The position numbers were made by a program, and so were the translations under genes. 62,315 nt of DNA, taken from NCBI RefSeq assembly GCF_002723615.1, contig NZ_KZ304968.1, positions 1 through 62,315 on the forward strand, written 5' to 3'. The notes beneath the pieces are model-generated. The model was not told the DNA's origin. It did not search any database and saw only the letters and a program-made list of their open reading frames with translations. Below are positions 41,817 to 51,607 of this stretch, one piece after another. Source of the stretch: Limimaricola cinnabarinus (GTDB taxonomy: Bacteria; Pseudomonadota; Alphaproteobacteria; Rhodobacterales; Rhodobacteraceae). Positions within the stretch are counted from its first letter, which is position 1, and each line of letters begins with the position of its first letter.

Positions 41817-43934
41817 ATGCGCGTGAAAGACTACGCCGATCCCATCCGCGTCGATCCACCGATGCGCCGCAAGGCGCCCCCCGCGCGACTGCCCCGTTTC
41901 CTGAGATCTTCGGATGCCGGCCGGCTCGGCATGGGGGACACCACCGCCCGCGCCGTGCCGCGCCCCCCCCCGAACACCCCCGGCGCCGCTGCCGATGCAC
42001 CGCGCGCCGATCCGCCCGCCGCGCGCGGGCCCGACGAAGGCCCCCCGCTTCCGGGTAAGGTGATCGAGGCCGATCGCGGGCCACGGCGCCTGCCGGACGC
42101 CTCGAAGACGCCGCGGCGCAGCATGGGCAAGGACGGGACCCCGGTGGATGGCGGTGGCGGAGGCGGTAGAGGCGGTGGAGGCGGACCCGTGCCGCCCAGG
42201 TTCCACAAGCGCATGGCGCCCGAGAATTACGGCCTGGCGCTGCAGCGCGGGATCGGCGCGGTGCGGCGCAACCTCGTGATGGTCCTGGTGCTGACCTGCG
42301 CCACCAACCTGCTAATCCTCGCCATCCCGATCTACCTGTTCCAGATCTCCGACCGGGTGCTGACCAGCCGCTCGACCGATACGCTGATCATGCTCACCAT
42401 CGTCATCGTCGGCGCAGTGATCCTGCAGGCGGTGTTCGACGCGATCCGGCGCTTCATGCTGATGCGCACTGCCGTGGAGGTCGCGGCCCGGCTCGGCGCA
42501 CCGATCCTCTCGGCGGCCTCGGCGGCGGCGCTGCACGGCTCGGGGCGCGAATACCAGACATTGGGCGATCTGCAGCAGCTGCGCGGTTTTCTGGTCTCCG
42601 GCACGCTGCTGTCGTTTCTCGACGTGCCCTTCGCACCGCTGTTCATCCTTGCGATCTTCCTCGTGCACCCGCATCTGGGCATGATCGTGGTCGGTACGTC
42701 GCTGGCGCTCCTGGTGATCACGCTGATCAACCAGAGGATCACCGCCCGTGCCTTCGCCGAGGCCAACGCCGCGCAGAGCCGCGCCAATCTCCACCTCGAT
42801 TCGATGGCGCGCAACAGCCAGATCATCAACGCCCTCGCCATGATCCCCGAGGCGGTGCGGATCTGGGGCCGCGATACCGCGATCTCGCTCACCGCGCAGG
42901 TCCGCGCGCAGGACCGCAACATCGCCGCCTCCGCCGTCAGCCGCGCGGTGCGGCTGCTGACCCAGATCGCGATGCTGGGCTGGGGCGCCTATCTCGCCAT
43001 CGGCGGAGAGATCACCGGCGGCATGGTGATCGCCGCCTCGATCATCGCCGGCCGGGCACTGGCGCCGATCGAGGGCGCGATCGAGGGCTGGAGCGCCTAT
43101 GCGCTGTCGCGCGCGGCCTATGGTCGGATCACGGCGCTGCTGACCTCCTCACGGCTGCAGTTCGAGCGGCTGAATCTGCCGCGCCCCGAAGGCCGGCTCG
43201 ATGTAGAGCGGCTGCTCTATGTGCCCGGCGGCACCAAGCAGGTCGTGCTCAACGGCATCAGCTTCTCGCTCGATCCCGGCGACACGCTGGCGATCATCGG
43301 CAATTCGGGGGCGGGCAAGACGACGCTGGGCAAGATGCTGGTAGGCTCGATCCTGCCCACCTCGGGCAACGTACGGCTCGACCTAATGGATCTGCGCAAC
43401 TGGGACCCGCGCCAGCTGGGCGAAAACATCGGCTATCTGCCGCAGGACGTGCAGCTCTTTCCCGGCACGATCAAGGACAACATCGGCCGGATGCGCCATG
43501 ACGCGACTGATGCGCAGATCTACCAGGCGGCGGCGCTGGCCGACGTGCACGAGATGATCGCCAACCTGCCACAGGGCTACGAGACGGTGGTGGCCGCCGA
43601 CGGCGCGCCGCTCTCGGGCGGACAGAAGCAGCGCATCGCGCTGGCGCGCGCCTTCTTCGGAGAGCCGCGCTTCGTGGTGCTCGACGAGCCCAATTCCAAC
43701 CTCGACAGCGCCGGCGACAAGGCGCTGGCCCAGGCGATCCGGCACGCCAAGCAGAACAAGATCACCGTGGTGGTGGTGACGCAAAAGCCGTCCCTGCTCA
43801 CCGCTGTGGACAAGATCATGCTGCTCGGCGACGGCACGATCCAGATGTTCGGCGCACGGATGGAGGTGCTGACCAAGCTTGCGGGTGACAAGGCGTCGCG
43901 CGTCCCGCGGCCCAAGGGGGGAGGGGGATCATGA
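41817..43934 (+). CDS. type I secretion ABC transporter (permease/ATPase)
   Basis: A 705-residue PrtD/HlyB-type transporter. An unusual ~130-residue Pro/Gly/Arg-rich cytoplasmic N terminus ends in a glycine run. A six-helix membrane domain follows (residues ~140-430, e.g. LILAIPIYLFQISDRVL). The ATPase has Walker A GNSGAGKTT, signature LSGGQKQRIALARA and Walker B FVVLDEPNSNLD. There is no C39 peptidase domain, so substrates are exported without leader cleavage. With the HlyD protein encoded next and an outer-membrane TolC (not in this window) it would form a T1SS. Its likely substrates are the 35813 and 39430 products. The stop overlaps the next start (ATGA). Confidence 0.93.
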   Translation: MRVKDYADPIRVDPPMRRKAPPARLPRFLRSSDAGRLGMGDTTARAVPRPPPNTPGAAADAPRADPPAARGPDEGPPLPGKVIEADRGPRRLPDASKTPRRSMGKDGTPVDGGGGGGRGGGGGPVPPRFHKRMAPENYGLALQRGIGAVRRNLVMVLVLTCATNLLILAIPIYLFQISDRVLTSRSTDTLIMLTIVIVGAVILQAVFDAIRRFMLMRTAVEVAARLGAPILSAASAAALHGSGREYQTLGDLQQLRGFLVSGTLLSFLDVPFAPLFILAIFLVHPHLGMIVVGTSLALLVITLINQRITARAFAEANAAQSRANLHLDSMARNSQIINALAMIPEAVRIWGRDTAISLTAQVRAQDRNIAASAVSRAVRLLTQIAMLGWGAYLAIGGEITGGMVIAASIIAGRALAPIEGAIEGWSAYALSRAAYGRITALLTSSRLQFERLNLPRPEGRLDVERLLYVPGGTKQVVLNGISFSLDPGDTLAIIGNSGAGKTTLGKMLVGSILPTSGNVRLDLMDLRNWDPRQLGENIGYLPQDVQLFPGTIKDNIGRMRHDATDAQIYQAAALADVHEMIANLPQGYETVVAADGAPLSGGQKQRIALARAFFGEPRFVVLDEPNSNLDSAGDKALAQAIRHAKQNKITVVVVTQKPSLLTAVDKIMLLGDGTIQMFGARMEVLTKLAGDKASRVPRPKGGGGS

Positions 43935-45271
43935 GCATGACCGAATGGACGGCCGACGAGGACGAATGGTTTGCCCGGGTGCCGCGCTCCGTGCGGCATC
44001 ACACGATCTGGGGACTGGTGCTGTTGGTGCTGAGTTTCGGCGGCTTCGGGGCATGGGCCTTTCGCGCGCCGCTCGCGGCGGCGGTGATCGCGCAAGGCAG
44101 CTTCGTCGCCACCGGGCAGAATAAGATCGTGCAGCATTTCGAAGGCGGGATCATCGAGGAGATCCTCGTCAGCGAAGGTGACAGGGTGGAGGCGGGCCAG
44201 CTCCTGCTGCGGCTCGACGGTACGCAGGCGGTGGCGGCCGAGCGCGAGCTGCAACTGCGCCGCTTCCGGCTGGAGGCCACGCAGGCGCGGCTCGTGGCCG
44301 AGGAGGAGCGCCACGACGAGCTGCGCTTTCCCACCCATCTGGAGGCGGCGCGCGAGGACATCGCCGTCGCGGGGATCCTCGACGGGCAGGAGCTGGCCTA
44401 CCGGGTGTCGCGCGCGGCGTTGGAGAACGACCTGGCCCTTTTGGAGCGCAGCGTGCAGGCGCTGCTGATCCGGGCCCGCGGCTACGAGACCCAGCTTGGC
44501 ACCCATCGCGGCCAGCTTGAATTGCTGCAGGCCGAGCATGAGGACAAGTCGGCGCTGTTCGCACGCGGCCTGCTGCGCCGCCCCGAGCTTCTGGCGATAG
44601 AGCGCGCCCAACTAGAGGCGCAGGGGCAGATCGGGCGGCTGGAAGCGGAGATCGAGGAGATCGACGAGCTGGTGCGCAAGAACCGCGCGCAGATCTCGCA
44701 GGAGATCGACCGTTACCGCGAGAAGGCGCTTGATGAGTTGCAAAGCGTGCAATCGCAGCTCGAAAGCATCAACGAGCAGTTCCGCACCGCGCGCTCGGTA
44801 CGTGCCCGGGTCGACCTGACGGCCCCCGTCGCGGGCACGGTGGTGCGGCTCTATTTCCACACCCCGGGCGGCGTGATCGAAAGCGGACGCCCCATCCTCG
44901 AGATCCTGCCGGTGGACGAGCCCTTGATCATCGAGGTACAGATCCCGCGGGTCGAGATCGACAGCGTGCGGCGCGGCCAGGCAGCGACCGTCCGGCTCAC
45001 CGCGCTCAACCAGCGCACGACCCCGGTGCTCGACGGCGAAGTCTACTACGTCTCGGCGGATGCGATCACCGAAGGCGCGGGCGAGGAGATGCGCGAGATC
45101 TACCTCGCGCGGATCTCGATCCCCGCCGAGCAGCTGGCCCGGGTGCGCAACTTCGCCCCCACGCCGGGCATGCCGGCCGAAATCATGATCCAGACCGCAT
45201 CGCGGACCTTCGTGCAGTATATCACCAAGCCGATCATGGACAGCATGACGCGCGCCTTCCGCGAGCAATAG
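43931..45271 (+). CDS. HlyD-family T1SS membrane fusion protein
   Basis: A 446-residue periplasmic adaptor. One membrane segment lies near residues 25-45 (WGLVLLVLSFGGFGAWAFRA). A lipoyl-like half motif follows (GGIIEEILVSEGDRVEAGQLLL), then a long coiled-coil hairpin (about residues 95-290). The second lipoyl half is VDLTAPVAGTVVRLYFHT, and a C-terminal beta-barrel (PLIIEVQIPRVEIDSVRRGQ) ends near MPAEIMIQTASRTFVQY, a PrtE/HlyD hallmark. It bridges the ABC transporter to TolC. Translation is coupled to the transporter by a 4-base overlap. Confidence 0.94.
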   Translation: MSMTEWTADEDEWFARVPRSVRHHTIWGLVLLVLSFGGFGAWAFRAPLAAAVIAQGSFVATGQNKIVQHFEGGIIEEILVSEGDRVEAGQLLLRLDGTQAVAAERELQLRRFRLEATQARLVAEEERHDELRFPTHLEAAREDIAVAGILDGQELAYRVSRAALENDLALLERSVQALLIRARGYETQLGTHRGQLELLQAEHEDKSALFARGLLRRPELLAIERAQLEAQGQIGRLEAEIEEIDELVRKNRAQISQEIDRYREKALDELQSVQSQLESINEQFRTARSVRARVDLTAPVAGTVVRLYFHTPGGVIESGRPILEILPVDEPLIIEVQIPRVEIDSVRRGQAATVRLTALNQRTTPVLDGEVYYVSADAITEGAGEEMREIYLARISIPAEQLARVRNFAPTPGMPAEIMIQTASRTFVQYITKPIMDSMTRAFREQ

Positions 45272-45275
45272 CCTC

Positions 45276-45482
45276 TGCGCGGGCTCGGATCAGCCCGTGG
45301 ATCTGCGCCGCATGAACCGCCTCGGCGAGGCTGCGCGCACCAAGCGTCCTGCGCGCCGATTTCAGCCGGGCTTTTCGAGGGGCTTTCGCTGATGCCGATG
45401 ATCGCCGCGCGGGCGTGTCGTCCGCCGGCCGCCAGAAGGCTCAGCGCCTCGCACTGCGCCCTACTCAGACGGATGTCGCCCG
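45276..45482 (-). pseudogene. LuxR-type HTH remnant
   Basis: The minus strand encodes IRLSRAQCEALSLLAAG, then HARAAIIGISES, then after frameshifts GARSLAEAVHAAQIHGLIRA. This is the C-terminal LuxR/GerE domain of a quorum-type regulator without its N-terminal domain. It lies tail to tail with the HlyD gene. At least one indel breaks it, so it cannot be functional. Confidence 0.6.
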
Positions 45483-45724
45483 CCGGTTGGCTACGGGTCT
45501 GTCACGACCACCATTCATCGCTACATTTACTCTAGGGAAGGTCTGCGCGATGAACTGTGGTGGTATCTGTTGCGCAAAACGGATGATGGCCGAGGTGCCC
45601 CTTTCCCGGACGGACTTATCCCCCGACCTCTGTCACAGGTATGCCGAGCGCGGTGAAGCTGGTGAGCACGGCTGAGCACGGCAATGCGGATCCGGAGCTC
45701 GGCGACCTGATGATCGAAAGTGAA

Positions 45725-46003
45725 GCATTGTCGATCAGCAGATGCAGCGGTCCGTTAGGCCGCGATAGGGGATGTCCAAGGCCAACGCCTTCTGGCGTCG
45801 GCATAGGGTGCTGAAACCTAGCACCGCCCAGTCCATTCCGATCAGCTGCAAAAGGCCTTCGACAAAGCCCGTCGTCTGGCGGAGCGCCACGCCGAGCAGC
45901 ACTTTCATCATCAGGCAGGCTTGGATAGCAGCATCGCTGTAGCTTTGCTGCCGACCCCTCTTGCCGCTTGGTGGCGGCGTCCAGACCATGTCGGGATTGA
46001 ACT
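45725..46003 (-). mobile_element. IS5-family (IS903-type) transposase remnant
   Basis: The minus strand from 45989 encodes the transposase N terminus (MVWTPPPSGKRGRQQSYSDA, then LRQTTGFVEGLLQLIGMDWA and FSTLCRRQKALALDIPYRG). A one-base deletion near 45757 shifts the frame before GPLHLLID, and the rest is missing. The adjoining stretch 45483-45724 contains a weak IS30-like piece (IHRYIYSREGLRDELWWYL, plus strand) and is otherwise unassigned. Confidence 0.7.
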
Positions 46004-46012
46004 AGGGCCTGT

Positions 46013-46303
46013 TGACGTTTGAGGATTCCCAAATCCGTTGCTGAATGATTCAAGGTTTCCAACGTAGGAGGTGACCTTGGCTCGGACGATACTGACAGAC
46101 ATGCAATGGAGGCTCATAGCCCCTCACTGCCGTGGCCGCGCATGTGATCCTGGGCGGACTGGCGAGGACCCTCGCCTCTTTGTTGAGGCGGTGCTGTGGA
46201 TCGCCCGAACCGGCTGCCCATGGCGGGACCTTCCCGAGGAGTTCGGGAAATGGAACACGGTGTTCAAGCGGTTTCGCAGATGGGTGAAATCCGACGCCTT
46301 CTA
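46013..46303 (+). mobile_element. IS5-family (IS427-type) element fragment
   Basis: It begins with an end-like GGGCCTGTTGACGTTTGAGG. It encodes OrfA from GTG 46071 (ILTDMQWRLIAPHCRGRA, then VEAVLWIARTGCPWRDLPEE and VFKRFRRWVKSDAF). It stops at TAG 46302-46304, exactly where YjbH-like sequence begins on the other strand. OrfB is absent. Confidence 0.75.
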
Positions 46304-46467
46304 GGCCGCATATGGGCCACCGGCATGTCGATCAGGCCCGGCCCGCCATACATGTCGAAGCGTGCGAAGTTCTCTGACGAAGCCGGTGTGGCTGCTGAAA
46401 GGAGTGATGCGCTAGCTGCGGTCACCAGCAAGTAATTGGATTTTCTCAATCGTTCCTCATGCCTCAC
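46304..46467 (-). pseudogene. YjbH-like outer-membrane exopolysaccharide protein, 5' fragment
   Basis: From GTG 46467 the minus strand encodes a signal peptide (KSNYLLVTAASASLLSAATP, cleavage near ASS-EN). The mature start is FARFDMYGGPGLIDMPVA, matching the YGxPGLIDMPxA hallmark of YjbH/group 4 capsule proteins. After about 55 codons it is cut by the IS5 fragment. YjbH homologues are large outer-membrane proteins, so nearly all of this gene has been lost. This indicates the locus once encoded another exopolysaccharide export function next to the rhamnose operon. Confidence 0.6.
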
Positions 46468-46652
46468 TGGCTTTCGAGCCCAGCCCGATTTCTCTGCACT
46501 GCCTATAGGAGATGAAGAGCCGAACGAACCAGATGGACTGTCGAAACCAGCCATGTGGTTCCGAAGTCACGTCAGTCCATGTGTGTGTGCTGTGTGCTCC
46601 GCCTTCCGAAAGCACGACCATCTGAAACTGGAGTTTTCCGATAAGATTGGCT

Positions 46653-47543
46653 TCAAAGCCCCTCCAAATACTCCCCATAGGCGTTCTTGCCGAACATCCG
46701 CGCCCTTGCCCTCAACCCCTCCCGGTCGATCCAGCCCAGCCCGTAGGCGATCTCATCGGGACTTCCGGTCTGCAGGCCCTGCCGCTCCTGCAGCGTGCGC
46801 ACGAAATTGCCCGCATCCAGGAGCGAGCCATGTGTGCCGGTGTCGAGCCAGGCGTAGCCGCGGCCCATCGTCTCGACGCCGAGCTGGCCCTGGTCGAGAT
46901 AGCTTTCGAGCAGTGTCGTGACCTCCAGCTCGCCACGCGCCGAGGGGCGGATCTGGCGGGCACGCTCGGGCGCGGAGGCATCGAGAAAGTAGAGCCCGGT
47001 GAGGGCGTAGTTCGAGGGCGGGACCTCGGGCTTCTCGATGATCGCGCGGGCCCGGCCCTCGGCGTCGAAATCGACCACGCCGTAGCGCTCGGGATCGGCG
47101 ACGTGGTAGCCGAAGACCGTGCCGCCCTCGGGACGCGCATCGGCTGCCGCCAGCATCTCGGGCAGGCCGTGGCCGAAGAAGATGTTGTCGCCCAGAACCA
47201 TCGCCGACGGCGCGCCCGCGAGAAACTCTTCGGCGAGGATATAGGCCTGCGCCAGCCCCTCGGGGCGCGGCTGCTCAATGTAGTCGAGCGAGATGCCCCA
47301 CTGGCTGCCGTCGCCCAGCAGGCGCCGGAACTGGGTCTGGTCCTCGGGGGTGGTGATCACCGCGATCTCGCGGATGCCGGCCAGCATCAGCACCGAGAGC
47401 GGGTAGTAGATCATCGGCTTGTCGTAGATCGGCAGCAGCTGCTTCGAGACGCCCATGGTGATCGGGTAGAGCCGGGTGCCGGAGCCCCCGGCGAGAATGA
47501 TGCCCTTGCGGCGGCGGGCGGGGGCGGAAAGCGCGGCGCTCAT
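46653..47543 (-). CDS. rfbA: glucose-1-phosphate thymidylyltransferase
   Basis: A 296-residue nucleotidyltransferase making dTDP-glucose, the first step of dTDP-L-rhamnose synthesis. The N terminus has [20 protein letters not shown] and [34 protein letters not shown] and the acceptor region [23 protein letters not shown]-type sequence follow. [19 protein letters not shown] is near the C terminus. ATG 47543 is chosen because the frame upstream lies in the rfbC-rfbA gap. It is the last gene of the minus-strand operon rfbB-rfbD-rfbC-rfbA; the gap after rfbC is 34 bases. Confidence 0.95.
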   Translation of the reverse strand: MSAALSAPARRRKGIILAGGSGTRLYPITMGVSKQLLPIYDKPMIYYPLSVLMLAGIREIAVITTPEDQTQFRRLLGDGSQWGISLDYIEQPRPEGLAQAYILAEEFLAGAPSAMVLGDNIFFGHGLPEMLAAADARPEGGTVFGYHVADPERYGVVDFDAEGRARAIIEKPEVPPSNYALTGLYFLDASAPERARQIRPSARGELEVTTLLESYLDQGQLGVETMGRGYAWLDTGTHGSLLDAGNFVRTLQERQGLQTGSPDEIAYGLGWIDREGLRARARMFGKNAYGEYLEGL

Positions 47544-47577
47544 GAAAACCTCCGGAATCGTCTCTGAAATGGGCCGC

Positions 47578-48135
47578 TCAGGCGGTGAAGGGGCTGGTCC
47601 AACCGGCAAACCGGGGGGCTGCGCGGTCCTTGTCCGACAGCGTGGCAGAGGCGGGATCGATGCCCCAGTCGATGCCGAGGTCGGGATCGTCCCAGGCCAC
47701 CGCGCCGTCACAGTCGGGGGCGTAGGCATCCGAGCATTTATAGAGCAGCTCGACATCCGGCGTCAGCGTCGCGAAGCCATGCAGGAAGCCCTCGGGCACC
47801 AGAAGCTGCCGCCCGTTCTCGGCCGAGAGGTCGACCGTGACATGGCGGCCATAGGTCGGCGAGCCGCGGCGCACGTCCACTGCCACGTCGCGCGCGAGCC
47901 CGCGCGTCACGCGCACCACCTTGGCCTGCGCATGCGGAGGACTCTGGTAATGCAGGCCGCGCACCGTGCCCTTGGGCCCGGAGAAGGAGTGGTTGTCCTG
48001 CACGAAGTCGATCTCGATTCCGTGGCCGCGCAACGTCTCGCGGTTCCAGCTCTCCATGAACCAGCCGCGCACGTCGCCGAAGCGGCGCGGCTCCAGGATT
48101 AGTACGCCGGGCAGGTCGGTCTCGGTGATATTCAT
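47578..48135 (-). CDS. rfbC: dTDP-4-dehydrorhamnose 3,5-epimerase
   Basis: A 185-residue cupin-fold epimerase, the normal family length. Recognisable are [34 protein letters not shown] (with the catalytic His of GLHYQ), [11 protein letters not shown] and the [12 protein letters not shown] strand. The C-terminal [10 protein letters not shown] is also typical. It converts dTDP-4-keto-6-deoxyglucose to the rhamnose epimer. Its ATG (48135) overlaps the rfbD stop by four bases, so the operon is tightly coupled. Confidence 0.95.
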   Translation of the reverse strand: MNITETDLPGVLILEPRRFGDVRGWFMESWNRETLRGHGIEIDFVQDNHSFSGPKGTVRGLHYQSPPHAQAKVVRVTRGLARDVAVDVRRGSPTYGRHVTVDLSAENGRQLLVPEGFLHGFATLTPDVELLYKCSDAYAPDCDGAVAWDDPDLGIDWGIDPASATLSDKDRAAPRFAGWTSPFTA

Positions 48136-49013
48136 GTCGTCTCTTTCAACTCTGTCAGCACCGCGTCGAGCCCGTCGCGCCAGTCGGGGCGCACGAGGCC
48201 GAACGCAGCCTGCGTGCTGCGGCAGTCGAGCCGCGAGTTGAGCGGGCGCGGCGCGGGCGTCGGGTAGGCGCTGCTGGGAATGCCGGACACCGCGCAGTCG
48301 CGCCCGCCTTGCGCCATGATCTCACGCGCGAAACCGGCCCAGCTCGTGTCCGGCGCGCCGGAGAAGTGGTGGATGCCACTCTTCGACGGGTCGGCAGCCA
48401 GTGCTTCGGTGATAGTCACGCAGGCCCGCGCGATAGCATTGGCCGGGGTCGGGCCGCCGACTTGGTCGGCCACCACGTTGAGCGCGTCGCGCTCCGCCCC
48501 AAGCCGTAGCATGGTCTTCACGAAGTTCGCCCCATGCGCCGAGAACACCCACGAGGTCCGCAGGATGGCCCAGCCGGCGGGGTTGGCCGCTGCCGCGACG
48601 CCCTGCTCGCCCACCAGCTTGGTCCGGCCATAGGCGCCGAGCGGCGCGGTCGGGGCATCCGGGGCGAATGGCGTATCGCCCGCGCCGTCGAAGACGTAAT
48701 CGGTGGAGATATGCACGAAGGACAGGCGCGCCTGCGCCGCCGACCGCGCCAGCGCGGCGGGGGCCTCGGCGTTGATCCTGTGCGCGGCGGCTCCCTTGGT
48801 CTCGGCCGCGTCCACGGCGGTCCATGCGGCGGCATTGATCACCGCCTGCGGCCAGCCGGTCGCGGCCTCGCGCGCGAGGATCCGCGCCGCGCCCTCGGGG
48901 TCCGACAGGTCGGCCTCATCGCGGCCCATGCAGCGGATCTCATGGCCCTGCCCGTCGAGCCGCGAAAGCTCGGTCGCCACCTGCCCCGACCGGCCGAAGA
49001 TCAGCACTCTCAT
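48132..49013 (-). CDS. rfbD: dTDP-4-dehydrorhamnose reductase
   Basis: A 293-residue short-chain dehydrogenase/reductase that completes dTDP-L-rhamnose. It has [15 protein letters not shown] (nucleotide-binding glycine loop), [14 protein letters not shown], the [10 protein letters not shown] signature and YGRTKLVGE (Tyr-x-x-x-Lys), then [21 protein letters not shown] 49013 overlaps the rfbB stop (ATGA). It is the third enzyme of the operon order rfbB, rfbD, rfbC, rfbA on the minus strand. Confidence 0.95.
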   Translation of the reverse strand: MRVLIFGRSGQVATELSRLDGQGHEIRCMGRDEADLSDPEGAARILAREAATGWPQAVINAAAWTAVDAAETKGAAAHRINAEAPAALARSAAQARLSFVHISTDYVFDGAGDTPFAPDAPTAPLGAYGRTKLVGEQGVAAAANPAGWAILRTSWVFSAHGANFVKTMLRLGAERDALNVVADQVGGPTPANAIARACVTITEALAADPSKSGIHHFSGAPDTSWAGFAREIMAQGGRDCAVSGIPSSAYPTPAPRPLNSRLDCRSTQAAFGLVRPDWRDGLDAVLTELKETT

Positions 49014-50068
49014 TCCGCCGCCGCTCCGGTGCCGAGCCGTTGGCCCACGCCCGCGCGCGACTGCAAGGGCCGCCACCAAGCCTCGTTGGCGAGATACCAC
49101 GCGACGGTACGCCTCAGCCCTTCCTCGACCGTCACCGAGGGCCGCCAGCCCAGCTCCTCGCGGATGCGGGTCGGGTCGATGGCGTAGCGCGCGTCATGGC
49201 CGGGCCGGTCTGCGACGAAGGCGATCTGCTGGGCGTAGAAGCCGCTTTCCTTGGGGCACAGCTCGTCGAGGATGGCGCAGAGCGTGCGCACGAGCTCGAG
49301 ATTGCTGCGCTCGTTCTCGCCGCCGATGTTGTAGCTGCGGCCCACCCGGCCCTTCTCCAGCACGGTGAGCAGCGCGTCGGCGTGATCCTCGACATAGAGC
49401 CAGTCGCGCACGTTCTCGCCGGTGCCGTAGATCGGCAGCGCGCGCCCCGCCCGCGCGTTCAGGATCACCACCGGGATCAGCTTCTCGGGGAAGTGGTAAG
49501 GCCCGTAATTGTTCGAGCAGTTGGTCAGAAGGACGGGCAGCCCGTAGGTCTTGTGCCAGGCCCGCACGAGGTGGTCGGAGGCCGCCTTCGAGGCCGAATA
49601 GGGCGAGCGCGGATCGTAGGGCGTGTCTTCGGTGAACTTGATCGTCCTGTCGGCGGGCAGCGAGCCGAACACCTCGTCGGTCGAGACGTGGTGAAAGCGG
49701 AAGCCTTCGGGCCGGCCCCGACCCTCCCAATAGGCCCGCGCCGCCTCGAGCAGGTTGTAGGTGCCGGTGATGTTGGTCTCGACGAAGTCGCCCGGCCCGT
49801 CGATCGAGCGGTCGACATGGCTCTCGGCGGCGAGGTGCAGCACCGCCTCCGGCGCGCGTTCGGCGAAGATGCGGTCGAGTGCCGCGCGATCGCGGATATC
49901 GGCCCGCTCGAAGGTATAGAGCGGGCTGTCCGCCGCCGGTGCGACGTTCTCCTCGCAGGCGGCATAGGTCAGCGCGTCGAGATTGACGACCGCGTGGCCG
50001 CGCGCCACCGCCAGCCGCACTAGGGCCGAACCGATGAACCCGGCGCCGCCGGTAATCAGAAGTTTCAC
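49010..50068 (-). CDS. rfbB: dTDP-glucose 4,6-dehydratase
   Basis: A 352-residue NAD-dependent dehydratase. The Rossmann motif [15 protein letters not shown] is at the start. [16 protein letters not shown] follows, then the catalytic STDEVFGS and [15 protein letters not shown] (YxxxK). [17 protein letters not shown] is the family signature. It is the first gene of the rhamnose operon, about 390 bases from the origin of replicon 2, so the operon promoter should lie in 50069-50280. Confidence 0.96.
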   Translation of the reverse strand: MKLLITGGAGFIGSALVRLAVARGHAVVNLDALTYAACEENVAPAADSPLYTFERADIRDRAALDRIFAERAPEAVLHLAAESHVDRSIDGPGDFVETNITGTYNLLEAARAYWEGRGRPEGFRFHHVSTDEVFGSLPADRTIKFTEDTPYDPRSPYSASKAASDHLVRAWHKTYGLPVLLTNCSNNYGPYHFPEKLIPVVILNARAGRALPIYGTGENVRDWLYVEDHADALLTVLEKGRVGRSYNIGGENERSNLELVRTLCAILDELCPKESGFYAQQIAFVADRPGHDARYAIDPTRIREELGWRPSVTVEEGLRRTVAWYLANEAWWRPLQSRAGVGQRLGTGAAAE

Positions 50069-50287
50069 ATCCGGCTCTTTCGTTCCCGGGGCCGCGGCCC
50101 CTCATGGCGGATCATGCTGTCGGCTTTTGCCTTCCAAGACAACATGCTCGGAAGATCCGGGTGGGCGATGCCCCCTGCCATGCAACATGGATAACAGCCC
50201 CGCGCCCAACAGGGCGACCGCAGTTGGCTATGAGGCTCTGATCTGACTCTCTTGCTGCCGGGCGCGTGATGGTATCCTGACGCACTG

Positions 50288-50296
50288 TTATCCACA
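50288..50296 (+). promoter_or_regulatory. DnaA box of replicon 2
   Basis: A perfect TTATCCACA adjoins the AT-rich stretch and lies 109 bases from the first iteron. Confidence 0.75.
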
Positions 50297-50404
50297 GGAT
50301 CTGCTTTTCGCTCTTCCGTTAATATATAGGTTAAAGAAGTTAAGCCGAATCAAGGGCAGGATTTTTCTAAAAAAATCAATCTCTTATGATTACCCTAAGG
50401 GACC

Positions 50405-50460
50405 AGAAACCCGTGGTTTGGGGAGTAGAAACCCGTGACTTGGGGGAGTAAAAACCCGTG
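50405..50460 (+). repeat. three iterons of replicon 2
   Basis: AGAAACCCGTG at 50405-50415 and 50427-50437 and AAAAACCCGTG at 50450-50460, spaced 22-23 bp. The surrounding GGGGAGTA/GGGGGAGTA is shared by copies 2 and 3. The last copy is two bases from the 3' end of the rep gene. This iteron differs completely from that of replicon 1, so the two origins should be compatible. Confidence 0.85.
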
Positions 50461-50462
50461 TC

Positions 50463-51320
50463 TTATAGTAGTAGCTTGCGGTAGCGCATACGCAACAGGG
50501 GATCGCTGTTCGCACCCCCCTCCTCGATCAATTCGTAGGTGGGGATTTTTTCCGCAGCGATGGCTTTGCGTAACGCCTTGGCAAAATCGGCATAGCGCAT
50601 CTGCGAGCCTGACCTACGGTGCAGGTCGCGGAATGAAAACGCCCACCCATCCGAGTTGTTGAGTCCGTTTCCAGCGTGCCTTCTGGCGAGCCGATACAAG
50701 AACCGGTCAAGTCCCGACGTGAGGTCGAAGTAGAGCGGCGTGATGCTCAATACCTCTTTGCGACTACCGGTTACGGCCCGGTAGATCCATGTCGGAATGG
50801 TTATCTGAGCGCCGAGCGGCCTGGCGTGGCCATCGGCATCCTTAATCTCATCGAAGGTGAAATCCGAGACCAGATTGAAGTCTTCGTGTCTGTCTTTCCG
50901 ATCATGGCGACGGATCGTCGTTCGGATGCGGGTTGCCCGAAGGCGGTTCATCGCAGCCTTGAACCGCTCGTATTCTCGGCCACCTACCCTGCCCATGCTG
51001 TCGCACCAGCGAATGCTTTTCATGAGGTCATACGGCCGAAAAGAGATCGTCTGCGCCGGCGTCTCGTCTCGCTCCACTGCAGCGTTGAGCTGCGAAATGG
51101 CCCATATCACTAAGTCGAAATCCCATATTGTGGCGATATCGTCGCCCTCGGTCGAGGTGATGACCACCTGCTGACCGCTCGGGCCCTCCCACTCGATACG
51201 GCGTTGACCTCTCTTCGCGATCGACACCATGGGCGCGCTCATCATCTCCTTGTCGTCTCGCAAGGGAACGTCGCCGACAAGCGCCACGAAAAGGTCGAGC
51301 TGCTCCCTAGCAGTGCTCAC
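50463..51320 (-). CDS. RPA-type plasmid replication initiator (replicon 2)
   Basis: A 285-residue member of the same RPA family as the replicon 1 initiator, but clearly divergent. The shared pattern includes DDIATIWDFDLVIWAISQLN, ISFRPYDLMKSIRW, GGREYERFKAAMNRL and IPTWIYRAVTG. It then has LYFDLTSGLDRFLYRLARRH as the winged-helix region. Start is GTG 51320, overlapping the stop of the RHH gene (GTGA), so it is the third gene of a coupled parA-RHH-rep operon. Its binding sites are presumably the AAACCCGTG iterons just past its stop. Confidence 0.85.
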   Translation of the reverse strand: MSTAREQLDLFVALVGDVPLRDDKEMMSAPMVSIAKRGQRRIEWEGPSGQQVVITSTEGDDIATIWDFDLVIWAISQLNAAVERDETPAQTISFRPYDLMKSIRWCDSMGRVGGREYERFKAAMNRLRATRIRTTIRRHDRKDRHEDFNLVSDFTFDEIKDADGHARPLGAQITIPTWIYRAVTGSRKEVLSITPLYFDLTSGLDRFLYRLARRHAGNGLNNSDGWAFSFRDLHRRSGSQMRYADFAKALRKAIAAEKIPTYELIEEGGANSDPLLRMRYRKLLL

Positions 51321-51607
51321 CTGTCTGAACCTTGCGTAGATGCGTGTTTGCGTAGATACGCACGCGCAGCTTCATCGAGGATGTTCTGGTGCGTCCGGCC
51401 GGTTTCGAAAGACAGACGGCGCAGGGCTTGGTAGGTCTCACCATCGAGCACCAGACTTAGCCTCTTGCTCGGCGACATGGGGGCAGGTGCCGGCTTCGGT
51501 TTCGGCGCCGCCTTCGGCTTGGAGCGCGTGCGAGCCCCCTGCCCTTTCTGATCGGAAGCCTTCGCCTCGGTATCTACCAAGCCTGACAGACTGAAGCTCT
51601 TTGCCAT
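51317..51607 (-). CDS. small ribbon-helix-helix-like partition/regulatory protein
   Basis: A 96-residue basic protein. A Lys/Pro-rich linker (about residues 24-44) precedes a C-terminal RHH-like domain: RLSLVLDGETYQALRRLSFETGRTHQNILDEA. Placed between parA and rep, it is likely the ParB/ParG-type centromere-binding partner of the small ParA. The ATG at 51607 overlaps the parA stop by one base (TGATG), and its own stop overlaps the rep GTG. The upstream extension to 51634 is rejected because of this coupling. Confidence 0.65.
   Translation of the reverse strand: MAKSFSLSGLVDTEAKASDQKGQGARTRSKPKAAPKPKPAPAPMSPSKRLSLVLDGETYQALRRLSFETGRTHQNILDEAARAYLRKHASTQGSDR

Larger units (their letters stand above)
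50069..50462. other. oriV region of replicon 2 and rfb promoter region
   Basis: It contains a perfect DnaA box, a low-GC segment (50315-50400, with TTAATATATAGG and a TTTTTCTAAAAAAATC run) and then three iterons ending at the rep stop. The order DnaA box, AT-rich, iterons is the normal layout of an iteron origin. The left part must also hold the rhamnose operon promoter. Confidence 0.75.
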
